Source: Pseudomonadota bacterium (GTDB lineage: Bacteria > Pseudomonadota > Gammaproteobacteria > Burkholderiales > Burkholderiaceae_B). From it: a stretch of 6,206 bases of DNA. Position numbers and translations under genes: made by a program. Each line of letters begins with the position of its first letter. The first letter of the stretch is position 1. The stretch spans positions 1-6,206 of the forward strand of contig JAJYTK010000066.1 of the NCBI GenBank assembly GCA_021793095.1, written 5' to 3'. Below are positions 1 through 5,170 of the stretch, piece after piece. The notes under the pieces were generated by a model. The model saw only the letters and a program-made list of their open reading frames with translations. It ran no database searches and was not told the DNA's origin.

Positions 1-2
1 TC

Positions 3-608
3 GGTACCCCTATTGCTTGGTGGCTCGCTCATACACAATCGCGTATCAAAGAGGTGGTGTCGACGGTGGTGGCACTGCCCTTGGTATTGCCTCCCACGGT
101 GTTAGGCTTTTATTTGCTCATTGCTCTTGGGCCGCAGGGCTTGGGCGGGCTTTTTGGTGATTACGTTGGCGTACGCACCTTTGCTTTTACCTTTAGTGGG
201 TTGGTGTTTGGCTCAATTATTTATTCCATGCCTTTTGTGGTCCAGCCTTTGAGAAATGCTTTCGAGGCCATGGGGCGCCGACCGTTAGAGGTGGCCGCCA
301 CATTGAGGGCCTCACCGCTGAATCGTTTTCTGACAGTGGCCTTACCTTTGGCCAAACCGGGGTTTTTAACTGCGGCCGTGTTGGGCTTTGCCAATACAGT
401 GGGTGAGTTTGGCGTGATTTTAATGATCGGGGGAAATATACCTAATAAAACCAAGGTGCTGTCTGTAGCGATTTATGATTATGTAGAAACGCTGCAGTGG
501 AAAGAGGCCCACATTTTATCAGCAGGCTTGTTGGTATTTTCTTTCATGGTTATTTTTTCCATGTCTATTTTGGCCCGCCGTACGGGTCAGAAGACATTGT
601 CTGCCTGA
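3..608 (+). CDS. modB: Molybdate ABC transporter permease ModB, 5'-truncated by the window edge
   Basis: This is the inner-membrane permease of the ModABC molybdate importer. It forms the channel through which molybdate released by periplasmic ModA passes, powered by ModC. The frame is open from position 3, so 201 residues are visible. Recalled E. coli ModB (229 aa) suggests about 28 N-terminal residues are missing. Visible landmarks are a [10 protein letters not shown] stretch, then LPLVLPP at about visible residues 25-31, typical of ModB. The cytoplasmic EAA coupling loop runs from about visible residue 95 to 120 (E96-V-A-A, then LPLAKPG), followed by a GEFG segment at 134-137. Hydrophobic segments occur at about 21-43, 62-82, 120-142 and 170-190. 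The GTG at 54 lies inside the conserved region and is not the real start. The family is clear; molybdate specificity is supported by the modC next door. Confidence 0.93.
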   Translation, partial: GTPIAWWLAHTQSRIKEVVSTVVALPLVLPPTVLGFYLLIALGPQGLGGLFGDYVGVRTFAFTFSGLVFGSIIYSMPFVVQPLRNAFEAMGRRPLEVAATLRASPLNRFLTVALPLAKPGFLTAAVLGFANTVGEFGVILMIGGNIPNKTKVLSVAIYDYVETLQWKEAHILSAGLLVFSFMVIFSMSILARRTGQKTLSA

Positions 609-625
609 TAGACTAAAAGCCTGCT

Positions 626-1720
626 ATGGAAAAGAATCAAAACATAGAAGTACAGCTTAAAGGGCCCCTGGGGCAGTTTTCCTTGGATGTGGCATTTACT
701 GTCCCGATGAAAGGGGTCACCGCATTATTTGGCCCCTCTGGCTGTGGCAAGACTTCGGTGCTGCGTTCTATTGCGGGGTTACACAAAATACCTGGGCGGA
801 TAGTCATTGGTACAGACGTCTGGCAGGATAAGAAAAGGTTTTTGGCCCCACACAAGCGCTCTGTTGGCTATGTCTTCCAAGAGCCGAGCTTGTTTTCACA
901 TTTGTCTGTCCATGACAACCTTGTTTTTGGCCTGCGTCGGGCAGGTGAGGAAAAGCATTTAATCGCATTTGACGAGGTGGTCCAACTGTTGGGACTAGAA
1001 AAGCTCATCCATCGCCGACCCGAGCATTTATCCGGCGGTGAGCGCCAGCGGGTATCCATTGGCAGAGCACTGTTATCTCAGCCGCGATTATTATTGATGG
1101 ATGAGCCTTTGTCTGCCTTGGATAAACAGGCCAAGGAGGAAATCCTGCCCTATTTTGAGCGTTTGGCCAATCATTTGTCCCTACCTATTATTTTGGTTTC
1201 CCATGATTTGTCCGAGGTAGAGCGCTTGGCGGATCACTTGGTTTCATTGCAACAGGGGCGGGTGCGCTCATCCTCAGCCCTTAGTGATGCGTTGATTGAT
1301 CCGCACTTACCCTTTATTCAAAGCCAGGACAGTGCCGCCATCCTGTCGGGGACGGTCAAACAGGTGCACAAAGATGGTATTACAGTCGTCGATGTGTCTG
1401 GTCAAGAAATACTATGCCCTGGGCATCCATTGCCAACGGGCACGCGGGTGCGTATGCGCATCGCTGCGCGAGATGTCAGCCTAACGCGCCAACAGCCCCA
1501 GCAAAGTAGTATTTTAAACTTTCTGCCTGTGCGCATCACGCAGATCCATGAGCTAAATGAGGCCGAGGTGAATGTGCATCTAGCAGCCGCAGAGCATGCA
1601 GCGTTTGAGTTTGTTGCTAGAATCACCAAACGTTCTGCACACTCTCTGCAGCTCGCGCCTCAAGAAAAATTAATTGCACAAATAAAAAGCGTGTCATTAA
1701 CCGAGTTGGTCACGCGCTAA
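626..1720 (+). CDS. modC: Molybdate ABC transporter ATP-binding protein ModC
   Basis: This is the cytoplasmic ATPase that drives ModB. At 364 aa it is slightly longer than the recalled E. coli protein (about 352). The ABC motifs are intact: Walker A GPSGCGKT (36-43), Q-loop Q85 in YVFQEP, signature LSGGE (135-139), Walker B LLLMDE (155-160), D-loop SALD (163-166) and H-loop H193. The C-terminal third (about 238-360) is the ModC-type regulatory region. It contains RMRIAARDVSL (about 276-286) and a TOBE/Mop-like domain from about 294, which in this family binds oxyanion. That tail separates ModC from generic sulfate or polyamine ATPases. The ATG at 626 is 17 bp after the modB stop, so the two are probably cotranscribed. 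I see no convincing Shine-Dalgarno; only a weak purine stretch lies upstream, so initiation may depend on coupling to modB. The start gives the usual short lead before the first strand. Confidence 0.95.
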   Translation: MEKNQNIEVQLKGPLGQFSLDVAFTVPMKGVTALFGPSGCGKTSVLRSIAGLHKIPGRIVIGTDVWQDKKRFLAPHKRSVGYVFQEPSLFSHLSVHDNLVFGLRRAGEEKHLIAFDEVVQLLGLEKLIHRRPEHLSGGERQRVSIGRALLSQPRLLLMDEPLSALDKQAKEEILPYFERLANHLSLPIILVSHDLSEVERLADHLVSLQQGRVRSSSALSDALIDPHLPFIQSQDSAAILSGTVKQVHKDGITVVDVSGQEILCPGHPLPTGTRVRMRIAARDVSLTRQQPQQSSILNFLPVRITQIHELNEAEVNVHLAAAEHAAFEFVARITKRSAHSLQLAPQEKLIAQIKSVSLTELVTR

Positions 1721-1729
1721 TAGTTAGCG
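1715..1729. repeat. Perfect 6-bp inverted repeat spanning the modC stop codon
   Basis: CGCTAA (1715-1720) and TTAGCG (1724-1729) are exact reverse complements around a 3-nt TAG loop, and the modC TAA is inside the left arm. It could fold into a short hairpin at the 3' end of the mod mRNA. No T-tract follows directly; the nearest T-run is at 1773-1779. It is therefore a poor intrinsic terminator, and its role, if any, is unknown. Confidence 0.4.
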
Positions 1730-1791
1730 GCATGGCCAAGAGAAATAAATTACATGAGCTAAGTATATATTGTTTTTTTATAGGGCGTTGA

Positions 1792-1820
1792 TTGACATTG
1801 CTTTAGGCGTTCTTTAGGAT
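1792..1820 (+). promoter_or_regulatory. Sigma70-type promoter for the Tat FAD oxidoreductase gene
   Basis: A perfect -35 box TTGACA (1792-1797) is separated by 17 bp from a -10-like TAGGAT (1815-1820, 4 of 6 consensus). Transcription would start near 1827, giving a leader of about 28 nt before the ATG at 1855. Together with the downstream terminator this makes the gene an independent unit rather than the tail of the mod operon. Confidence 0.6.
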
Positions 1821-1854
1821 GGCACATTCCTTGAAAACAGAGTAGGTGTTGGTA

Positions 1855-3264
1855 ATGGCTATTTCCAGAAGATCTTTCTTGATTGGCGCGGGCAGCATTG
1901 GGGTAGGTGCCGCAGCAGTCGGTGGGTATTTGCTATCAAGGGATGGGAAGATCCTATTCGATGACAAAACTTATGCCATGCCCATCACAACCGATTATAC
2001 GTTGCCTGAGCAAGTTGATGTAGCGGTGATCGGCGGTGGCTTGGCGGGGATTATTACTGCCCTAGAGCTGGCTCAGAAAGGCATCAGTGTCGCTGTATTT
2101 GAAAAAGGTAAGGTCGCTGCCGAACAGTCAAGTCGTGCATTTGGCTGGGTATCCAGCGCAGGTGATTTAGGGCCAACTTTGGCGCTCAGCCATCAAAGCA
2201 AGGATTTTTGGCACAAGATCAATCAACGCATTGAGGCTGATACCTCTTATAGAATGATTGGGAGCACGACCTTTCTCTTAACTGACGAACAAATAGCCGA
2301 GCAAGAGCAGTGGATTAAGCAGGCCAAACAAGAGGCCGATATTGATGCCAAAATTATTACGGGTGCCAAATTAAAAGAAAGGCTGGGGGGGCCTACGGCC
2401 ACCGATTGGAAGGCAGCAATATATCAAGAGACGGACGGTGGCTTAGAGCCTCCGATTGCAGGCCCGACCTTGGCAGAGTATGCGCGTAGCATCGGTGTGA
2501 AAATCTACCAAGATTGTGCTGTGCGCGGCATCGAAACCTCAGGGGGGAAAGTCTCTGCGGTGGTCACTGAAAAAGGGACCGTGCTTTGTGATGCCGCGGT
2601 TGTGGCTGGCGGCATGTGGTCCAGAAGGTTTTTGGGCAATTTGGATATTTCTATTCCACAACTGGGTTTATTTTCTTCCGTACAATCCGTGAAAGCTGAT
2701 AAACCGGGCCCTCTAGGTGTGGGTTCTGCTGGCAACGCCGCATGGCGACAGCAAGTAGATGGGGAATATTCCGTGAGTTATGTTTCTCCGATGTCGCCGA
2801 TAGTGCCTGATTCTTTTAAATTATTCCCAGAATTTTTTGGTACCCTTTTAGACTATTTCGATACGGTTGATTTGGATCTGTCCAATGACTTTATCAAAAC
2901 AGCCCAAATGGCGACCTCTTGGGATAATGACGAGATGACTCCCTTTGAGAAGCTGAGAGTATTTAATATTCGGGCAGACGAGAGAAAGCTAGAAGAAAGT
3001 GTACGCCATATGGAAGAAGAGTTTCAAAATATGGCAGGCGCAAAAGTGACCAAAAAATGGGGAGGCTATATTGATGCGACCCCAGATTCTGTGCCCATCA
3101 TTGATGAGGTGGATGCTATTCCTGGGTTATTTATATGCACTGGTTTTTCAGGCCATGGCCTAGCAATGATACCGGCAGCCTCAAAGCTCACCGCAGATTT
3201 GATCGCGGGGGATCAACCCATGGTGGATCCGTCGCATTATGCGTTGGCCCGATTTTCAGCATAA
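1855..3264 (+). CDS. Tat-signal FAD-dependent oxidoreductase, DAO (DadA-like) superfamily
   Basis: This is a 469-aa FAD-dependent amine or amino-acid type oxidoreductase; the substrate is unknown. The ATG at 1855 is preferred over the in-frame GTG at 1846 because a weak Shine-Dalgarno-like AGTAGGTG (1841-1848) sits about 8 nt upstream and would be lost with the earlier start. The N-terminus reads SRRSFLI (4-10), a canonical twin-arginine motif, followed by a Gly/Ala-rich hydrophobic stretch (11-27) with no lipobox cysteine. The protein is therefore probably exported folded and either cleaved or left membrane-anchored. The mature part has the Rossmann FAD motif GGGLAG (60-65) with an acidic residue E83 at the end of the second strand. 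A SSRAFGW segment (92-98) and AGGMWSR (251-257) are typical of DAO proteins. The C-terminal FAD/active-site region is WGGYIDATPDSVPIID (402-417), then GFSGHG (430-435). The family is secure, but naming it D-amino acid dehydrogenase or another specific enzyme would be a guess. Confidence 0.88.
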   Translation: MAISRRSFLIGAGSIGVGAAAVGGYLLSRDGKILFDDKTYAMPITTDYTLPEQVDVAVIGGGLAGIITALELAQKGISVAVFEKGKVAAEQSSRAFGWVSSAGDLGPTLALSHQSKDFWHKINQRIEADTSYRMIGSTTFLLTDEQIAEQEQWIKQAKQEADIDAKIITGAKLKERLGGPTATDWKAAIYQETDGGLEPPIAGPTLAEYARSIGVKIYQDCAVRGIETSGGKVSAVVTEKGTVLCDAAVVAGGMWSRRFLGNLDISIPQLGLFSSVQSVKADKPGPLGVGSAGNAAWRQQVDGEYSVSYVSPMSPIVPDSFKLFPEFFGTLLDYFDTVDLDLSNDFIKTAQMATSWDNDEMTPFEKLRVFNIRADERKLEESVRHMEEEFQNMAGAKVTKKWGGYIDATPDSVPIIDEVDAIPGLFICTGFSGHGLAMIPAASKLTADLIAGDQPMVDPSHYALARFSA

Positions 3265-3287
3265 ATAAATGATCACGGTTTTTTATC

Positions 3288-3313
3288 ATAGCGCCTTAGG
3301 GCGCTATTTTTTT
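3288..3313 (+). terminator. Intrinsic terminator after the Tat FAD oxidoreductase gene
   Basis: An 8-bp stem pairs 3288-3295 (core AGCGCC) with 3300-3307 (core GGCGCT) around a 4-nt loop TTAG, and a run of seven T follows at 3307-3313. It begins 23 nt after the stop codon. This is a textbook rho-independent terminator that separates the gene from the downstream membrane-protein gene. Confidence 0.88.
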
Positions 3314-3417
3314 GGGTGTATATGACAGTTAAGTTTGTTATAAATAGAGCATCTATAGTGGCTGGGCAAATAAACAAAAGCGCACCGCATTCTTAAATCT
3401 AGATCCAACCTTTTTTC

Positions 3418-3921
3418 ATGGAAAAAATAGCAACTATGATGTCTCCTGAGTCTCATCTTCAAGTGCGTTTACGCCAGTTTGTTTGCCTTATTTATTTTGT
3501 TGGGGGTATTGCTGGTCTTTATTATTTATTGCCACAAATCCATTTGTTTACAACCAGCTGGTTAACACTCACCTTGTTTGGGTTATTGGTATTTCAAAAT
3601 TTAGTTGCCCTGGGTGGCTCAGTGTTATTTTGGCAAAAACGCACGAGGGGGGCAGAATGGTTGTATTGGCTATCTTGGACGAGCGTGCCTGTATTTAGCT
3701 CACCATTGATATCTTATTACAGCATTATCGGTTTGGGTGTGGTGCCCATTCTGCGTTTAGAGACCGGCAATTATGGGTCTGAGCTGCTGCTGCGTTTTGG
3801 TTATTCTGGCGCCTTAAAGTGGTTTCCGACACAGGATTTATATCAATTAGGGTTTAATATTATACCTTTGGTGTTCATAGCAATCCTGAGGCAGTATGTA
3901 TCACTACAGGGTAAGCAGTAA
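3418..3921 (+). CDS. Uncharacterised membrane protein, about four transmembrane segments
   Basis: I do not recognise this 167-aa protein. Its composition is that of a small integral membrane protein. Hydrophobic segments lie at about 21-39 (ending YYLLP), 49-71, 81-112 (possibly two short helices around VPVFSSPLISYYS) and 143-158, with short charged links such as QKRTRG (73-78) and a short polar C-terminus. Between the last two helices is a mixed segment (113-140) containing RLETGNYGS and KWFPTQD. No enzyme or transporter motif is visible. The start is uncertain. The ATG at 3418 follows a pyrimidine-rich stretch and has no Shine-Dalgarno. ATGs at 3436 and 3439 also fit, with a purine-rich GGAAAAAA around 3420-3427, and would drop only six or seven polar residues. 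Terminated units lie upstream and there is no close downstream partner, so it appears monocistronic. The unbroken hydrophobic frame makes a real gene likely. Confidence 0.7.
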   Translation: MEKIATMMSPESHLQVRLRQFVCLIYFVGGIAGLYYLLPQIHLFTTSWLTLTLFGLLVFQNLVALGGSVLFWQKRTRGAEWLYWLSWTSVPVFSSPLISYYSIIGLGVVPILRLETGNYGSELLLRFGYSGALKWFPTQDLYQLGFNIIPLVFIAILRQYVSLQGKQ

Positions 3922-4040
3922 ACAGCTCCTCAGATGCTGTTGAGGGCGTTACCGCAGGTGCCTTGGGTTCTATGGGCTGTATACTCTGATTGATCGTGCT
4001 GGCGGTACTGGTGTTTTAGGGGGTTGGCGAGTGGGCAAGG

Positions 4041-4054
4041 TATTTAGCTAAATA
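4041..4054. promoter_or_regulatory. Perfect 14-bp palindrome, candidate operator ahead of the quinone reductase gene
   Basis: TATTTAGCTAAATA is its own exact reverse complement and sits 131 bp upstream of the ATG at 4185, in the only non-coding region feeding that gene. Its length and AT-rich symmetry suit a dimeric repressor or activator site. No T-tract follows, so it is unlikely to be a terminator. No regulator gene is present in the window, so its role is inferred from symmetry and position only. Confidence 0.4.
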
Positions 4055-4094
4055 GATGGCGCAATAAAAAATAACAAATCAAACCGCAAAACTG

Positions 4095-4132
4095 TTGTTG
4101 CAGCGTTATTTATGCCCTATTCTTTTTATAAA
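4095..4132 (+). promoter_or_regulatory. Possible promoter region for the quinone oxidoreductase gene (weak)
   Basis: Two partial arrangements overlap here. TTGTTG (4095-4100) lies 17 bp before TATTCT (4118-4123), each only partly matching consensus. A better -10-like TATAAA (4127-4132) lacks a well-spaced -35. Either would start transcription about 45-60 bp upstream of the ATG at 4185, leaving the 14-bp palindrome upstream of the polymerase site. The assignment is tentative. Confidence 0.3.
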
Positions 4133-4170
4133 GGGCTGTGGAAAATAGACACAGATTTAAATGTTCTAAT

Positions 4171-4179
4171 GAGGGGGAG
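4171..4179 (+). promoter_or_regulatory. Strong ribosome binding site fixing the quinone oxidoreductase start
   Basis: GAGGGGGAG is an unusually strong Shine-Dalgarno, ending 5 nt before the ATG at 4185. It fixes that start and suggests efficient translation, in contrast to the weak sites of modC and the membrane-protein gene in this window. Confidence 0.75.
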
Positions 4180-4184
4180 TCATC

Positions 4185-4784
4185 ATGTCAACAACAAAAC
4201 TAGCGATCATCTACTACAGTGCGACGGGTCATAACTATCAAATGGCATCATGGGCAAAAGAGGCGGCCGAGCAAGTCGGCGCTGAGGTACGCCTGGTTAA
4301 GGCAAGAGAGTTAGCGCCTGATGCCGCGATAGATTCAAACCCTGCATGGCGCAAACACGTCGATGCTACCCAAGACATACCCATTGCCAGTAGTGATGAC
4401 ATCGAATGGGCAGATGCGATTATTTGGAGTGTGCCCACGCGTTTCGGTGTGCCGCCCGCTCAAATTAAGCAATTCATCGATGAACAAGGGGGGTTGTGGG
4501 CCTCGGGCAAAACGATCAATAAAGTGGTCAGTGCAATGACCTCGGCACAAAATCCGCATGGGGGCCAAGAGGCCACCTTGTTATCTATGTACACCATCAT
4601 GATGCACTGGGGGGCAATTATTGTGCCGCCTGGCTATACAGACGAGGTGCTCTTTAAGTCAGGGGGAAACCCATACGGTGCTTCAGCCACCGCGATTGAG
4701 GGGAGCTTAAACGATGCGCTCAAGGCATCTGTACAGCACCAAGCCAGACGAACCATTGAGGTGGCCAGCAAACTCAAAAGTTAA
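4185..4784 (+). CDS. WrbA-type NAD(P)H:quinone oxidoreductase (flavodoxin fold)
   Basis: This is a 199-aa soluble FMN protein of the WrbA/type IV NAD(P)H:quinone oxidoreductase family. Known members reduce quinones by two electrons, limiting redox cycling, and act as cytoplasmic multimers. The N-terminus has the strand-loop signature AIIYYSATGHN, in which S12-ATGHN-17 is the FMN phosphate loop. The flavin-ring segment PTRFGVPPAQIKQFID (84-99) is followed by GGLWASGK (102-109). The family region around SAQNPHGGQEATLLS (120-134) and HWGAIIVPPGY (141-151) matches WrbA, as does the late GGNPYGAS motif (160-167). Length is as expected (about 200 aa). Both N- and C-termini look intact, the latter ending in a helix with HQARRT (185-190). 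A strong ribosome binding site supports the start. The gene is flanked by a candidate operator and a terminator, so it is probably monocistronic. I leave the symbol blank because wrbA paralogues are common and the C-terminus differs from E. coli WrbA. Confidence 0.9.
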   Translation: MSTTKLAIIYYSATGHNYQMASWAKEAAEQVGAEVRLVKARELAPDAAIDSNPAWRKHVDATQDIPIASSDDIEWADAIIWSVPTRFGVPPAQIKQFIDEQGGLWASGKTINKVVSAMTSAQNPHGGQEATLLSMYTIMMHWGAIIVPPGYTDEVLFKSGGNPYGASATAIEGSLNDALKASVQHQARRTIEVASKLKS

Positions 4785-4788
4785 TTTC

Positions 4789-4820
4789 TAGTATGGCCAC
4801 TGCCAAGGGCCCGCATACTA
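4789..4820 (+). repeat. Stem-loop in the 3' untranslated region of the quinone oxidoreductase gene
   Basis: TAGTAT (4789-4794) pairs with ATACTA (4815-4820), and GGCC (4795-4798) pairs with GGCC (4808-4811). This gives a 10-bp interrupted stem with a 3-nt bulge and a 9-nt loop, beginning 4 nt after the stop codon. A competing pairing of TTTCTAG (4785-4791) with CTAGAAA (4831-4837) uses part of the same left arm. No T-tract follows, so it is not itself a terminator; it could protect the mRNA 3' end upstream of the real terminator. Confidence 0.4.
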
Positions 4821-4840
4821 AAGTGTAGGGCTAGAAAATA

Positions 4841-4871
4841 AAAAAGCCACCCCTTGTGAGGGTGGCTTTTT
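4841..4871. terminator. Bidirectional intrinsic terminator shared by the quinone oxidoreductase and tRNA-Arg genes
   Basis: GCCACCC (4846-4852) pairs with GGGTGGC (4860-4866) around a 7-nt loop. Five A (4841-4845) flank the stem on the left and five T (4867-4871) on the right, extending the pairing to 12 bp. Read rightward, the T-tract ends the quinone oxidoreductase transcript. Read leftward, the A-tract becomes the U-tract that ends the tRNA transcript, whose 3' CCA lies only 5 bp away. Confidence 0.9.
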
Positions 4872-4876
4872 AAATC

Positions 4877-4953
4877 TGGCGCGACCGGGAGGATTCGAAC
4901 CCCCGACCCCTTGGTTCGTAGCCAAGTACTCTATCCAACTGAGCTACGGTCGC
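4877..4953 (-). tRNA. tRNA-Arg (anticodon ACG), CCA end encoded
   Basis: The minus strand folds into a complete 77-nt cloverleaf. The acceptor stem is GCGACCG with CGGTCGC, followed by discriminator G and an encoded CCA (plus-strand TGG at 4877-4879). The D-arm contains AGCTCAGTTGGATAGAG, and the T-arm has the usual GGTTCGAATCC. The anticodon stem CTTGG/CCAAG closes the seven-base loop CTACGAA, placing anticodon ACG at plus-strand 4917-4919. As in other bacteria, A34 is expected to be edited to inosine by TadA so that it reads CGU, CGC and CGA. The sequence resembles betaproteobacterial tRNA-Arg(ACG) from memory. It has its own promoter and terminator, and no integrase or duplicated 3' fragment adjoins it within the window. 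Confidence 0.97.
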
Positions 4954-4964
4954 GTAAAAGAATA

Positions 4965-4994
4965 ACTATAACAAAAGCTGTTTTGCTCTGTCAA
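4965..4994 (-). promoter_or_regulatory. Minus-strand promoter of the tRNA-Arg gene
   Basis: On the minus strand, a perfect TTGACA (plus-strand TGTCAA at 4989-4994) is followed 18 bp later by TATAGT (plus-strand ACTATA at 4965-4970), 5 of 6 consensus. Transcription would begin near 4958, only about 5 nt before the mature tRNA 5' end, leaving a very short leader for RNase P. Confidence 0.75.
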
Positions 4995-5010
4995 GTGTGT
5001 ATGTAAAAAC

Positions 5011-5033
5011 ACATAGTTTTTTCTACACTATGT
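5011..5033. repeat. Inverted repeat in the tRNA/hydroxy-acid dehydrogenase divergent region
   Basis: ACATAG (5011-5016) and CTATGT (5028-5033) are exact reverse complements separated by 11 nt. A second partial symmetry lies just left of it, TGTGT (4996-5000) with ACACA (5009-5013). It sits between the divergent tRNA promoter and the hydroxy-acid dehydrogenase gene and could be a regulator site or chance AT-rich symmetry. No regulator family is recognisable from it. Confidence 0.3.
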
Positions 5034-5049
5034 TTGGTTTCCGCTATGC

Positions 5050-5078
5050 TTTAGAAACGAAACAGGCATCAGTATATA
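5050..5078 (+). promoter_or_regulatory. Possible promoter for the lldD-like gene (weak)
   Basis: TTTAGA (5050-5055) lies 17 bp before TATATA (5073-5078); each box matches consensus at 4 of 6 positions. It would give a leader of about 85 nt. An alternative pair, TTGTCC (5126-5131), 17 bp, TATAAA (5149-5154), fits consensus better but would start transcription around 5161, on the ribosome binding site itself, so I rank it second. Confidence 0.3.
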
Positions 5079-5159
5079 TCGGTATTGGCAAAGAAGCAAA
5101 AAGCTGTTCAAATCAGTGTTGGTTTTTGTCCTTTTGATCCTGCATATTTATAAACTTTT

Positions 5160-5163
5160 GGAG
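5160..5163 (+). promoter_or_regulatory. Ribosome binding site selecting a GTG start for the lldD-like gene
   Basis: GGAG lies 7 nt before the GTG at 5171. The next in-frame ATG (5240) would remove the first helix and part of the lead into the conserved FYDY motif, so the GTG is the best start. There is no ATG or GTG between the upstream in-frame stop at 5135 and this codon. Confidence 0.65.
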
Positions 5164-5170
5164 TGACATT

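Noticed and set aside
1846..1854. GTG at 1846 as the start of the FAD oxidoreductase
   Set aside because: It overlaps the likely ribosome binding site, and the ATG at 1855 puts the twin-arginine motif at the usual distance from the N-terminus.
1855..3264. A functional link between the molybdate transporter and the adjacent Tat-exported oxidoreductase as a molybdoenzyme
   Set aside because: The oxidoreductase is a FAD/DAO-fold protein with no molybdopterin-binding domain, and it has its own promoter, so adjacency alone does not make it a molybdenum enzyme.
3483..3698. 71-codon frame inside the membrane-protein gene
   Set aside because: It lies wholly within the longer hydrophobic frame, has no ribosome binding site and has Trp/Leu-rich shadow composition; it is an out-of-frame echo.
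3878..4015. Minus-strand open stretch of about 46 codons overlapping the end of the membrane-protein gene, with a natural-looking Ser/Thr/Pro-rich translation
   Set aside because: It has no start codon, is bounded upstream by an in-frame stop, and overlaps a better-supported gene on the other strand.
4877..4953. tRNA-Arg gene as a possible integration site for a mobile element
   Set aside because: No integrase, no direct repeat of the tRNA 3' end and no compositional shift is seen on either side within the window.
5079..5092. A CGGTATTGGCA stretch upstream of the lldD-like gene, resembling half of a PdhR/LldR (GntR family) operator TGGTATGACCA
   Set aside because: Only the left half fits; the right half is not a reverse complement of it, so there is no dyad. 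Calling a lactate-responsive operator would be unsupported.
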